DNA of 64,000 nt from Bacteroides sp. 224 (GCF_010500995.1 NZ_QVMK01000039.1:8141-72140); one strand, 5' to 3'. Positions 53,556 through 62,006 are shown, counted from the first letter of the stretch. Numbers and translations are program-made. Notes: a model not told the origin generated them from the sequence alone.

Positions 53556-54257
53556 CTATTCAACAATCAATTTTGTCTTTTGATTAATCCATCCCACATT
53601 ATAAATATAATCAAAAATATTTTCTATTTCCGTTATTACCACTGTGTTGATTTTCGCCTTCTTGATATCCTCAACCACCTTTTGATTACAAAAAACAAAC
53701 CTGTTTATATAGGCATTATCAATCCAAAACAGTTCTTTGGGAATAAAATAATTGGAGTTAAATACGAGTTTGTTTAAATATTTATAAATCGCAGGTTGTT
53801 CCTGTTTCGAGTTTTTATCAACCAGTTTCACTTCCGACTTCAGAAAGTCAATACATGGGCTTCGTTCGATAAACTTTATATACCAATAATCCTTTTTGGT
53901 GTTTCATTCACCCTCTCTTGTCAAAACCTCAAGGCGAGACGACACGTACTGAGGGTGGTTGTTTTCATCAATCACTTTTTTAAATATATCGGATACGATG
54001 AAGCCTCCGTCTTTATACATCAAATCAAAATTAATCGTTCGGTGTTTATTTATCAAAAAGAGCTTCTCGGGCATTTGCACAGACTTATCCTTTGTGATTG
54101 GTTTATCCCAAGCCGGTGTTGGACTTGCTGCCGGAGGAAATACATAATCTTTTATATATTTTTCTTTTTCAATAAATTGTTCATAAATACCTGCTTCCAA
54201 AAGAGCAGGAACTCCTGTCTTTGAATTATCTTCTCTAATAAAATAATATTTCTCCAT
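53556..54257 (-). pseudogene. Imm43/DUF1629-like gene with an in-frame stop
   Basis: The frame from MEKYYFIREDNSKTGVPALL to SRLEVLTREGE ends at a TGA (53904-53906). Without changing frame it goes on as NTKKDYWYIKFIERSPCIDF and ends INTVVITEIENIFDYIYNVG and onward. The C-terminal half resembles Imm43/DUF1629 immunity proteins (an IDNAYINRFVFCNQKVVEDI helix before a strand). A single nonsense change inactivates it, unless the TGA is read through. Confidence 0.65.
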
Positions 54258-54424
54258 TCTATTTAAACTTGTGTTGATTTCGTACAATCTGATTTTGTTT
54301 AGTATAGTTCTATAAGATACTTCAAAGTTACTTTTTTTGTGAAATGCAGCCAAGAAAAGCAAAGACAATATCCATTCAACCAAGAAATTTCAGTTCTTTA
54401 CTTCTTAAATAAACTGCATTGTGT

Positions 54425-54532
54425 TATATTTGCCAAGCTTAATAGACATAAATAATGAAACACTATAAATACATTGACTACGCATCAGGAAAGAGATGTG
54501 AAGTAACCCTTTCGGACAATAATAGCCTATGA
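54425..54532 (+). pseudogene. Head of a WGR gene with its promoter
   Basis: The -7 box TATATTTG (54425-54432) precedes MKHYKYIDYASGKRCEVTLS and a stop after 25 codons. The peptide matches the start of the WGR beta-propeller protein at 20206-21339. The promoter bases match those before the WGR ligase at 31679. It is a deleted copy. Confidence 0.8.
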
Positions 54533-54566
54533 CATTCATTAATATGTAATCTGAATAAACAGCGCT

Positions 54567-55148
54567 ATGCTAAAACGCTTACTCCTCGCACTGCTTATAT
54601 TTTCCGTTGTTATCGTAATCTTTAGGGGAGCACTCTACCGAGCTGCGGTAACTTATCAATCAGTAGGTCAGCGGTTGAGTTATAAAATAACTAACGAAAA
54701 TCTTATTCAGTATATCGAAGAAAACACTAAAGAAGTAACACAAATAGAGGACATTATTCGTGAAAGTCTCTCTCTTACATCTAAAAAGTTGAGCTTCTCT
54801 TTTGCTAAAGCCAGCAATGATCCCAACCAATTAATTGAGACAGGGGTTGCCAATTGCATCGGCTATTCCACTATGTTCTGTTCTGTATGTAATTACCTGA
54901 TAGCCCAAAACGACCTTTTGGAACATTGGGAAGCCTCTGCGCACATAGGACAACTCAATGTTTTTGGCGTAAACATCCACTCTTATCTAAATTCTCCCTT
55001 TTTCAAAGATCATGATTATGTAGTTATCGAGAATAAACAGACAAAAGAAAAATTTGCAGTAGACCCCAGTGTGAATGATTACTTGAGAATAGGATATATT
55101 CGGTTAGGGGGAAAGTCTAAAAGTTTGCGGGTAAAATCGGCCATCTGA
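54567..55148 (+). CDS. Membrane-anchored transglutaminase-like cysteine protease
   Basis: A 193-residue protein with one N-terminal membrane span (LLLALLIFSVVIVIF), so the rest should face the periplasm. The transglutaminase/papain-like triad can be seen: C97 in ANCIGYST, H149 in KDHDYVVIE and D166 in FAVDPSVND. The fold is of minimal size. It could cleave or crosslink proteins in the envelope, or act as a toxin. No obvious partner gene is next to it. The triad geometry is inferred from spacing alone. Confidence 0.65.
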   Translation: MLKRLLLALLIFSVVIVIFRGALYRAAVTYQSVGQRLSYKITNENLIQYIEENTKEVTQIEDIIRESLSLTSKKLSFSFAKASNDPNQLIETGVANCIGYSTMFCSVCNYLIAQNDLLEHWEASAHIGQLNVFGVNIHSYLNSPFFKDHDYVVIENKQTKEKFAVDPSVNDYLRIGYIRLGGKSKSLRVKSAI

Positions 55149-55153
55149 TTATT

Positions 55154-56041
55154 TTATTCATTTTCCTCATAATAATAAGAGTAATCAATTCCCTTCATAA
55201 ACATTTCGCGACTGTCTATTTCATCTGTTAGCGCATTCTTCAGCAGGTTTTTCAGTTCTGTACTGTTTATTGCGCTGCTTATCATAGCGTTCAGATACTC
55301 CTTTTTGTTAATCCGGCTCCAATCTACACAACGTTTCAGTTGCTTTTTGAATATCAGGTCTAGCCAGATTCGTGTACTTCGTTCGTTGCCTTCCATAAAT
55401 GGGTGGGCAATATTCATCTCAATGTATTTATCAACGATTTCTTCGAAAGTACTTTCGGGCATTTGTTCTATCTGCTTCAGGGTGTTGCCAAGAAAATGCG
55501 ATACAGCAAACTGAAAGCCACCTTTTGAAATGTTTTTCTGTCTTATCTGTCCGGCAAAGTCATAAAGCCCACCAAATATAAAGGCATGAATTTGTTGCAA
55601 ACTTCTTGTTGTACCGATTTCTGCATCACTAATAAGATTGCTCTCGAAAAAAGAATATGCCTTTTTCTTGCTTTGTCCATCAATGCTGTTGTCACTATAT
55701 GTAAACCAATCGAGGAATTTAATAGCGTTACTATTGGGAAAGTGTTTGGCTAAGGAGAAAACGCCGTCGCTATCAAGCACATTTGAAAGACGCATTTTCC
55801 CATCAGGTGATTTTAATTTCAACTGGGTAGTGTCACTACCCAGTTCATTTCCCTCTCTTTTCAATTTGGCTTTAAGATATTTCCAGTAGTTACGAGTTTT
55901 CGTATAGTCGTCCTGACTTGTAAGAGCTGCAACAATATCTAATACAGAAAACCACCACTTGTTGTTCTCTTCGTCCCAAATAGCACGAACTTCACGATCA
56001 TCGAAGAAACGAATTGATATCTTGGTATTATTTCTTGCCAT
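55154..56041 (-). CDS. BRO-N/Fic fusion protein
   Basis: About 295 residues from MARNNTK. An N-terminal BRO-N-like antirepressor/DNA-binding domain (WWFSVLDIVAALTSQDD, then YWKYLKAKLK) is fused to a Fic domain whose motif AHPFMEGNERSTR keeps the catalytic histidine and the glycine-asparagine turn. It should therefore be able to transfer AMP. An upstream ATG at 56059 is possible. The gene is monocistronic; Fic with a DNA-binding part suggests a self-regulating toxin-antitoxin. Confidence 0.75.
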   Translation of the reverse strand: MARNNTKISIRFFDDREVRAIWDEENNKWWFSVLDIVAALTSQDDYTKTRNYWKYLKAKLKREGNELGSDTTQLKLKSPDGKMRLSNVLDSDGVFSLAKHFPNSNAIKFLDWFTYSDNSIDGQSKKKAYSFFESNLISDAEIGTTRSLQQIHAFIFGGLYDFAGQIRQKNISKGGFQFAVSHFLGNTLKQIEQMPESTFEEIVDKYIEMNIAHPFMEGNERSTRIWLDLIFKKQLKRCVDWSRINKKEYLNAMISSAINSTELKNLLKNALTDEIDSREMFMKGIDYSYYYEENE

Positions 56042-56233
56042 ACCTTTATATTTGCTCACAAAGGTAATCTTTTATTTATTTTTGCTCATAAATAAACGTT
56101 CATAATTAGTTCATTCATACAATTTCATCCATCTGCCATTTCTGACTGAAAGCTAGTATTTACATAACCATGGATCTATCATGAGTGAACTTATTATGAA
56201 CTTATTTTCCTCTTTATTTGATAAGTCTTTATA

Positions 56234-56292
56234 TTTGCATCACGCTTATCAATCAATTATACAGATTAGAATTATTAGTCAATAATTTTTAG
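56234..56292 (+). pseudogene. Tail copy of the gene at 19443
   Basis: On the plus strand ITLINQLYRLELLVNNF and a stop match the last codons (TLINQLYGLELLVNNF) of the protein at 19443-20150. A new start (MKQRIDDKDFC) and a stop follow within 50 bases, giving another broken head. Confidence 0.65.
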
Positions 56293-56347
56293 CTATGAAA
56301 CAAAGGATAGACGACAAAGACTTCTGTTGACCTGCATAAACAGGCTC

Positions 56348-57034
56348 TTAATCCCATTTGAATTTCTGAAATACTTTTTGTTGTTTTCTGTCGATATACA
56401 ATCCTATTTCGCCCACATCATAGATTTTGTAATTATAGCCACATACTTTTCCAACCAGTTCTTTGCTTAGTTTGGTTTCTTTGGTTTTGCTTAAAGAAAT
56501 ATATGCTCGCCTGATTTCGTCATCATACGCATGTGTGTAGGCACTGCCTTGAATTAGTTTTCCTGTTTCAAAATATTTATCTCTTGTAACCCAATAATTG
56601 ATAAGGCTTTTAGCGTATGTGTCAAATGCACCATTCATTTTTGCTCTTTCAGTTTCTCGTTTAACCAAGTTGCTGGTATTTACCTCTTGGCTTGTTTTGG
56701 GGGTTAGGTAATCCGATTTATTTTCAAGGTATTCTTTCTCAATTTCGGAGTACCATTTTAGTAACGTTTCTTTGTATTCGGGAGCAAATAGATGGTTATC
56801 GAAGACATATCTTTCGCCTGTCCAGTCGAACTTTATAAAATCAAAACCGTAGTTTATATCATCAGAAATGAGAAAAGGCTCTGCACCTCCACAGCCCCAT
56901 ACAGACACGAAATGAACGAGGCCTTTTCCTTTCTCCATTTCTTCTAAGTTGATAGTTAATAATGGAAAGAACAGTGTTCTATGAATTTCATTAGGACTTT
57001 CAAAGACCTCCTCGATTGTAGGAAATAGTTTCAT
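56348..57034 (-). CDS. Hypothetical protein (228 aa)
   Basis: A soluble protein starting MKLFPTIEEVFESPNEIHRT, with a GAEPFLISDDINYGFDFIKF strand-rich part in the first half and helices after it. I do not recognise a family. The ATG at 57052 is 6 codons upstream and equally possible. It lies alone between the BRO-Fic gene and the next hypothetical gene. Confidence 0.5.
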   Translation of the reverse strand: MKLFPTIEEVFESPNEIHRTLFFPLLTINLEEMEKGKGLVHFVSVWGCGGAEPFLISDDINYGFDFIKFDWTGERYVFDNHLFAPEYKETLLKWYSEIEKEYLENKSDYLTPKTSQEVNTSNLVKRETERAKMNGAFDTYAKSLINYWVTRDKYFETGKLIQGSAYTHAYDDEIRRAYISLSKTKETKLSKELVGKVCGYNYKIYDVGEIGLYIDRKQQKVFQKFKWD

Positions 57035-57089
57035 ATTTGTTTTCTGTTTCAAGCGTTTTTTGTGATTAATACATATTTATGCGAAAATA

Positions 57090-57563
57090 CTATTTTGAAT
57101 ACAACACCAGAATTTCCCCATCATGATTATTTATCAACGCCCATCCATTGTTAAGTAAATAAATGCCCTCAATGTTATTGCGTAAACAATCTGGAATTCT
57201 GTCTATCTGTTCTTCTTCAATTAAATACTTATTATTCCCCATTCCATAAAATACATAAGAGGTTATTTTATGCTCTTGTAAAAAAGAGACAATTTCATCA
57301 ACCGGTCTTTCCCAAGCCTTTGTTGCAACACAACTAAAATGGGGGTCCCATGCCTGACTTACATCAATTTTAGCCCAACCCTTACTGCCTTTTTGAAACA
57401 ATTCCTTCCATCTATTTTTATATTTAGAAGATATGGCTGTTTCGATGAATTGCTCAAATTGCCTTAAATAATTACTTGTTTCTTTATCATTAATCATAGC
57501 TATAGTCATCAATATGTTGCTTTCAAAATAAGGAAAAGAACTTGTATTATGACAAAAAAGCAT
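57090..57563 (-). CDS. Hypothetical protein (157 aa)
   Basis: From MLFCHNTSSFPYFESNILMT the protein has a soluble mixed fold (AISSKYKNRWKELFQKGSKG, DEIVSFLQEHKITSYVFYGM, and INNHDGEILVLYSK). A start at 57698 would run deep into hipA, so 57563 is preferred; it overlaps the hipA stop by 17 bases. The family is not recognised; it may belong to the HipBA unit. Confidence 0.5.
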   Translation of the reverse strand: MLFCHNTSSFPYFESNILMTIAMINDKETSNYLRQFEQFIETAISSKYKNRWKELFQKGSKGWAKIDVSQAWDPHFSCVATKAWERPVDEIVSFLQEHKITSYVFYGMGNNKYLIEEEQIDRIPDCLRNNIEGIYLLNNGWALINNHDGEILVLYSK

Positions 57564-58745
57564 TTTCCATCCTATCTTGTTCTGCAGATGATATTTGATA
57601 CCTCTTTGCTTCCTGCCGCCAACTTGCAACAGCTGTTTTTGTGCTTTCAATAATAGTTTGTGCCTCTTTTTTTTCAATCCTAAAAAAATCAGAAACACTT
57701 AAAACTAAGTCTAAATCCAAAGAATTGTCATCCAGATTAATATTCAGCTTTAGCCCTTTTCCATCCGGGTTTGGGTTGATATCGTATGCAGGAGAAAGTG
57801 ACCATCCTTTGTTGTTGAGCAAAAAACCATGATTACGTAGATGATCATCCGTATTGCTGATACAAACCGAAAATGCAATACGTCTAAAGAGTTCTTTTAA
57901 ATCTTTGCCTACATCAGACCCATGTTTAATAATAAATTCGGCAAGTTCCAGATAGCTAACATCGTCGCCGGCTCCCGTTCCATCGGTGTATCCAAGCAAT
58001 GTCATAGCAGAAGCAAAATGTATACGGTTGCCTGCTTGGTCTCGGTCGAATCGTTTAGTCAGATAAGTATGATGCTTATTATTAAACTGTCCTATTTTCC
58101 CTGTGGCACAGTTTATTCCAGCTTTCTTTGCAAGAGAATTGACTAACATTTCCCAAGCTCCGATATTTACATCGTCATTCTTACTGGGAAACTTTGCAAT
58201 CCATAAAAAGCCATCAGTATCTTTTATATTTGCTTTCGGACGTGCTCCACCCAACGAAGAACCGGGAGCATACAGCATGTTCAGCCATTTCAAAAGTTCG
58301 GGATTATCTTCTTCCAACCCTTTTTCATATTCGAGGCTGGCACTTTCAAGCTCTCTTATGGAGGTCCATGGGGGAGCAGTATATTTGTACTATTGTCTAA
58401 AAAAGCACCTTCTTTATCTGTTTTAAAACGTAGACCTCCCATCCGTAGTGGGTCGTATACGCCAAGCAGGAAATCAGATTCAAAAAGGGTTCTTGATTTT
58501 CTGGTTTCTTGTTTTGCCGAAGCTATTTCGCGGCGCTTCATTAAAACACGCCCCCATCTATCGGGAGATGAATCGAGAAACATTCCGAAATTTAATTTAT
58601 CATCACGTAGCCATTCGTCATCATACTGAAAAGAAAAAATTTCTTTTCCTCGTATCTGATTCACAGTCAGGGTTCCCATAAAATGCGGATAGTTTAAACC
58701 TATCCAATCGGCATATACATATATATTCTTTGTTTGCTCTCCCAT
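57547..58745 (-). pseudogene. hipA: HipA-family kinase, frameshifted
   Basis: HipA phosphorylates a tRNA synthetase and stops growth. The N-terminal part (58745 to 58356) holds the coupling domain (IRGKEIFSFQYDDEWLRDDK, SPDRWGRVLMKRRE). The C-terminal part holds the kinase (SSLGGARPKANI nucleotide loop, SNTDDHLRNHGFLL catalytic loop, LSPAYDINP). The first frame stops at 58356; the correct frame continues as WTSIRELESASLEYEKGLEE and reaches the second part. One base is missing or extra in a run of five C residues near 58370. It sits directly behind hipB. It may be dead, or switched on by slippage. Confidence 0.8.
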
Positions 58746-58748
58746 ACC

Positions 58749-59060
58749 CTATTTTTTTGAAGAGCCTCGCCCTAAAAGCAATTCGGCATCTTGTAGTTTG
58801 CGTCCTAATATATCATCGCCTGCAAGTTTGAGGATGTCTTTCTCTAGCCCAAGAACAAATAACACTTGTGCATACACCCCGAAGGAAACAGTAGGAAGCC
58901 CTTTTTCTACTTGCCACAGAGTGGAACGAGCAATGCCTGCGCGTTCTGCTACCTGCTCCATGGTAAGATTTCGTCTGAGGCGGGCTAATTTAATGTTTTC
59001 GCCCATCTCTTCAAGAATTTTACTCAAGCGAGGTAATAATGTCAGTCCTTTACTCTTCAT
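58749..59060 (-). CDS. hipB: HipB-like antitoxin (XRE-family HTH)
   Basis: A 103-residue helix-turn-helix protein: ENIKLARLRRNLTMEQVAER and then ARSTLWQVEKGLPTVSFGVY form the XRE fold. It ends in a basic tail. It stands 3 bases upstream of hipA on the same strand, the usual order for HipBA, and would bind its own promoter and restrain HipA. The start MKSKGLTLLPRLSKIL carries extra N-terminal residues. Confidence 0.8.
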   Translation of the reverse strand: MKSKGLTLLPRLSKILEEMGENIKLARLRRNLTMEQVAERAGIARSTLWQVEKGLPTVSFGVYAQVLFVLGLEKDILKLAGDDILGRKLQDAELLLGRGSSKK

Positions 59061-59209
59061 GAGGTTTTATGTTTTATGCAAAGATAGGGTTATTGTTTGA
59101 TGTTGCAAACAATTGGTGTTTAATTAAACTAAAAAGGATAGATAGGCAGGCATAGAGTGGTATTGAATTTAAAAAGGTGGAACCCCTAAAGCCCCACCTT
59201 TTCCTATCA

Positions 59210-59683
59210 TTACGCCGACGGATCAATAAATTCGTCGCCACCACCTCCGCCACCGTTGTTGTTTCCTCCGGTGTCTTCGCTTGTTTTTACATTAATTTCA
59301 TCCACCGCTCGGGTAATAGATACTGCGCTCAACATATTTTTGAATCGCTTGCCGGGTGTGTACAGGATTTTGCGCCGTGTTACATTTTCTACACCCAAGT
59401 CATCGACACTTTTCTGTGCTTTTACGTTGATGGCAGGCTTGAAACTGCCGAAGTCGCCCAGCTTCACCGACATTCCGTATTCCATAAATAACGACATACG
59501 ATCTATCAGCCCTTCGATGCTGGCTTTTACTTGGGCGCGACCTACACCACAGGAAGTTGCTACTTCGTCCAACAATTTGTCGAACGTTACCTGTTGCGGT
59601 TTCACTGCTGCGATGCGATACATCGTTGGTTTACCCTCTTTGAAATTGAGTACAAACTCTTTCTTTTCATACTGAATAGCCAT
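59210..59683 (-). CDS. HU-HIG-type DNA-binding protein
   Basis: A third HU-like protein, distinct from the two in the repeat modules. It starts MAIQYEKKEFVLNFKEGKPT, has the HU core (QVTFDKLLDEVATSCGVGRA, DRMSLFMEYGMSVKLGDFGS), and ends in a glycine- and asparagine-rich flexible tail (TGGNNNGGGGGGDEFIDPSA). This glycine tail is the mark of the HU-HIG type. The gene lies downstream of the WYL regulator on the same strand. Upstream, 59684-59730 is a simple run of AATTAAGAATTA units. Confidence 0.8.
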   Translation of the reverse strand: MAIQYEKKEFVLNFKEGKPTMYRIAAVKPQQVTFDKLLDEVATSCGVGRAQVKASIEGLIDRMSLFMEYGMSVKLGDFGSFKPAINVKAQKSVDDLGVENVTRRKILYTPGKRFKNMLSAVSITRAVDEINVKTSEDTGGNNNGGGGGGDEFIDPSA

Positions 59684-59772
59684 AAGTTAAGAATTAAGAA
59701 TTAAAAATTAGGAATTAAGAATTAAAAAAAACATATTTTGTGTTTGTGGAGGGGTTTTGCCTCCTTTTGTAT

Positions 59773-60705
59773 CTATCCTAACAGCAATTCGATTGCTTTT
59801 TGATGTTTTTCGACCAATTTGTCGCGTAGGTGTGTGGGTTCAATCACGCGCAAACCATCGCTCTGCAAAAGCAGTTCGTTTACGAAGTCGGGGGTTATTT
59901 TGAGCATTAGCTCTACGCGAAACTCGGTTTCGGTGTGCAGCAACGTGCGCTGACTTTCGTGCAATGGGCAAGTGTCGTTGTACCGACCACTCAGGGGTGT
60001 AAAAGACAACACAACGCGCTCTACGGGCAGTTTCTGATTGGTGTAGATGCCATAGCAGTGTTCAAATTTGTCGCGCAGCTTCACCTGCTCGTTTTTCTTG
60101 AATTTTCGCGGCAAGATGGTTAGCTCTTCCATGCGGTCGAGTCCGTATGTTATCAGGTCGTCGCTGCTTTCGGGTTGGCAGTTGCAATCGACACCCAGCA
60201 GATACCAACGGTGTTTATATTCGCGCAAGCCATAAGGTTGCAGGCACACGGTTTTAGATGGGTCGTCGGTAAATTTTCGGTAAACGAATGTTACTTCGCG
60301 TGTATTGCGGATGGCACTAATCAACGTAAAGCGATGTTCGAGTCCACGCGACGGACGGTTTTCGCCAATGACAATATCTTTCAAATCATTGAACATCATC
60401 AGCGAACTTACCTCAAAGAGTCGTTCGAGCTTGGATACCGATTTTTCGTCTTGCGGAATGTAATACCCTTTTCGCCGGGTACAGTATTCGATGCTGATGT
60501 CCATATAGCTGGAACTGCGAATTTCGGCAATGTCGCGCTGTAAAGTTCGTTTATGAATGTTGACTTCTTCCACGCCATCGAAAGCATCCAGTTCGCTGTT
60601 TATTGCGTGCAGCAACTCTTCTTTACTAATGTATGGACGCGTGCTGATTTTACTAATAATAAACATCCAACGTTGCAAGAATACTATCTTTTTGTTCTTT
60701 CCCAT
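59773..60705 (-). CDS. WYL-domain transcriptional regulator
   Basis: A 310-residue regulator with an N-terminal helix-turn-helix (ISKEELLHAINSEL, HKRTLQRDIAEI) and a WYL domain in the middle (TFVYRKFTDDPSKTVCLQPY, RWYLLGVD with WYL at 167-169). A C-terminal WCX-like part follows (VERVVLSFTPLSGRY). Regulators of this build repress defence genes and sense a nucleic-acid or small-molecule ligand. Its own promoter carries the same operator as both HU genes at the same distance, so it probably controls itself and those genes. The neighbouring HU-HIG gene lies in the same direction. Confidence 0.8.
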   Translation of the reverse strand: MGKNKKIVFLQRWMFIISKISTRPYISKEELLHAINSELDAFDGVEEVNIHKRTLQRDIAEIRSSSYMDISIEYCTRRKGYYIPQDEKSVSKLERLFEVSSLMMFNDLKDIVIGENRPSRGLEHRFTLISAIRNTREVTFVYRKFTDDPSKTVCLQPYGLREYKHRWYLLGVDCNCQPESSDDLITYGLDRMEELTILPRKFKKNEQVKLRDKFEHCYGIYTNQKLPVERVVLSFTPLSGRYNDTCPLHESQRTLLHTETEFRVELMLKITPDFVNELLLQSDGLRVIEPTHLRDKLVEKHQKAIELLLG

Positions 60706-60728
60706 GACTATGTTTTTTATTTATAATA

Positions 60729-60761
60729 CAAAGATAGAGCAAAGGGGTGACATAACGTGTC
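60729..60761 (-). promoter_or_regulatory. Promoter and operator of the WYL gene
   Basis: The -7 box is TATCTTTG on the minus strand (CAAAGATA, 60729-60736). The inverted repeat GACAT-AAC-GTGTC lies at 60749-60761, starting 13 bases upstream of the -7 box, so it overlaps the -33 region. HU copies A and E have GACGT-AAC-ATGTC and GACGT-AAC-ACGTC at the same 13-base distance. Confidence 0.6.
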
Positions 60762-60884
60762 TGCGAAAAAGGGGGAAATGAAGAAAAGTTAGATTATTTT
60801 TTGAGATACTTTCATATTCTTTTGTTGCTGAATATTGAAGAAATATTGTATATTTGTTCATGGCAACATTTAAAGCATAAAATT

Positions 60885-61115
60885 ATGGTAACAATAGATA
60901 AAGAAACAAGCGATAAAGTCGCTTTTATGACTTTCATAATTACGAAATTTGCTCGTGCTTATAAAATGAATAGTCAACAAGCCTATTTATATTTAAAAAA
61001 ATATGGCGGAATAGATTATTTGGACGAATGTTGGTGGGCACTACATACTGACAATCCGTTTTGGGCTATCAGAGATCTATACGAGGTGTGTTTAAGCAAT
61101 GGAGGAATGAAATAA
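60885..61115 (+). CDS. DUF3791 protein
   Basis: A 76-residue protein with the full DUF3791 pattern: VAFMTFIITKFARAYKMNSQ, then AYLYLKKYGGIDYLDE, a histidine in the middle (WALHTDNPF) and a cysteine-glycine end (EVCLSNGGMK). The family pairs with DUF3990 (ADP-ribosyltransferase-like) proteins, probably as an antitoxin partner. The start at 60885 (MVTIDKETSD) is preferred over 60801. The next gene begins with a one-base overlap but is broken. Confidence 0.8.
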   Translation: MVTIDKETSDKVAFMTFIITKFARAYKMNSQQAYLYLKKYGGIDYLDECWWALHTDNPFWAIRDLYEVCLSNGGMK

Positions 61116-61284
61116 TGAAAGTTTACCATGGAAGTTATGCCGAAATAGACACCATCTAAATGAATTAGAAGCCACCGACAGATACTACACCTCAGCCATC
61201 TACTCTCAACTTGCCGATGAAAGTACCGAATTTTACAAGAAAACATGGCAAGAAATATACGAACTTTTAAAGAAAGAGCTTTAA
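61115..61284 (+). pseudogene. Decayed partner of DUF3791 (DUF3990-like)
   Basis: The head MKVYHGSYAEIDTI matches the start of DUF3990 ADP-ribosyltransferase-like toxins (the KVYHGS strand) but stops after 14 codons. In another frame ELEATDRYYTSAIYSQLADE and then FYKKTWQEIYELLKKEL and a stop form a tail, as if the middle had been deleted. The pair DUF3791 plus toxin has thus kept only its first gene. Confidence 0.6.
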
Positions 61285-61445
61285 GCCAAATCGCATACGG
61301 CTAAGTCGCCCAACACATACGGTTAAGTTGCCCAACGCATACGGCTAAATCACCTAACGCATACGGTTGAATCGATCGTTTCGACCGTATAAGTTGGCCG
61401 GATTTTACATGTAAAATCTGACCACATTATCTATCGCACAAAAAA

Positions 61446-61498
61446 ATCCCCCGCAAACACCTTATATATATAAGACATTTGTGGGGGAGTAAACTCCG
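61446..61498 (-). terminator. Terminator of HU gene E
   Basis: On the minus strand a long hairpin with CCCCC-containing arms and an AT-rich loop ends in a run of T residues. It is the same structure as in copies A, B and D and lies shortly after the HU stop. Confidence 0.8.
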
Positions 61499-61512
61499 GT
61501 GGCGATATGAAC

Positions 61513-61932
61513 CTATCCGTTTACCTTTGCAGCTTTGCGGGCTTTTACGGATAGTACCCGTTCGAAAGTATGATCGGCTACAGAGGTGCGAATCATGCGA
61601 CCGGGACGAAAACGAAGTTTCACGTCGCGAATATGTCCGGTGCTAAATTCCTCTTTTGTAGCCGTTCCGTTGCTTGAAATATGATACTGAAACTTACCAA
61701 AATCGCCCAGACTAACGCTGTCGCCATCGGCCAGATGCTCGCTCGTTTTCTGAAACAGAGAGAAAATGGTACTCAACACATCGCCCTCGGTTTGGCTACT
61801 CGAATAGGCAATTTCACGCGCAAGACGGTAAATGTCAACATCTTCGCGCACTTGACTACGGGCATAAAACTTTTTGGGGGCTTGTGGACGCAATGGATTT
61901 TTTAACTCTGCAATACTGTACTTTAAACTCAT
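61513..61932 (-). CDS. HU-like DNA-binding protein (module copy E)
   Basis: A 139-residue protein almost identical to the one at 11989-12408, with small changes (NPLRPQAPKKFYARS, DFGKFQYHISSNG, KARKAAKVNG). The start MSLKYSIAELKNP is shared; an ATG further upstream at 62022 is not supported. It is the only gene of module E and has the operator-bearing promoter. Both copies are intact, which argues that the protein is used. Confidence 0.85.
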   Translation of the reverse strand: MSLKYSIAELKNPLRPQAPKKFYARSQVREDVDIYRLAREIAYSSSQTEGDVLSTIFSLFQKTSEHLADGDSVSLGDFGKFQYHISSNGTATKEEFSTGHIRDVKLRFRPGRMIRTSVADHTFERVLSVKARKAAKVNG

Positions 61933-61973
61933 AATAATAATTGTTTTAGGTGAATAAATAAAGATTATATATG

Positions 61974-62006
61974 CAAAGGTAAGGCAAGGGGGTGACGTAA
62001 CACGTC
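61974..62006 (-). promoter_or_regulatory. HU-E promoter with WYL-type operator
   Basis: The -7 box TACCTTTG on the minus strand (61974-61981) and the perfect inverted repeat GACGT-AAC-ACGTC (61994-62006), again starting 13 bases upstream of the -7 box. The left half-site is shared with HU-A; the right half is perfect here only. Confidence 0.65.
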
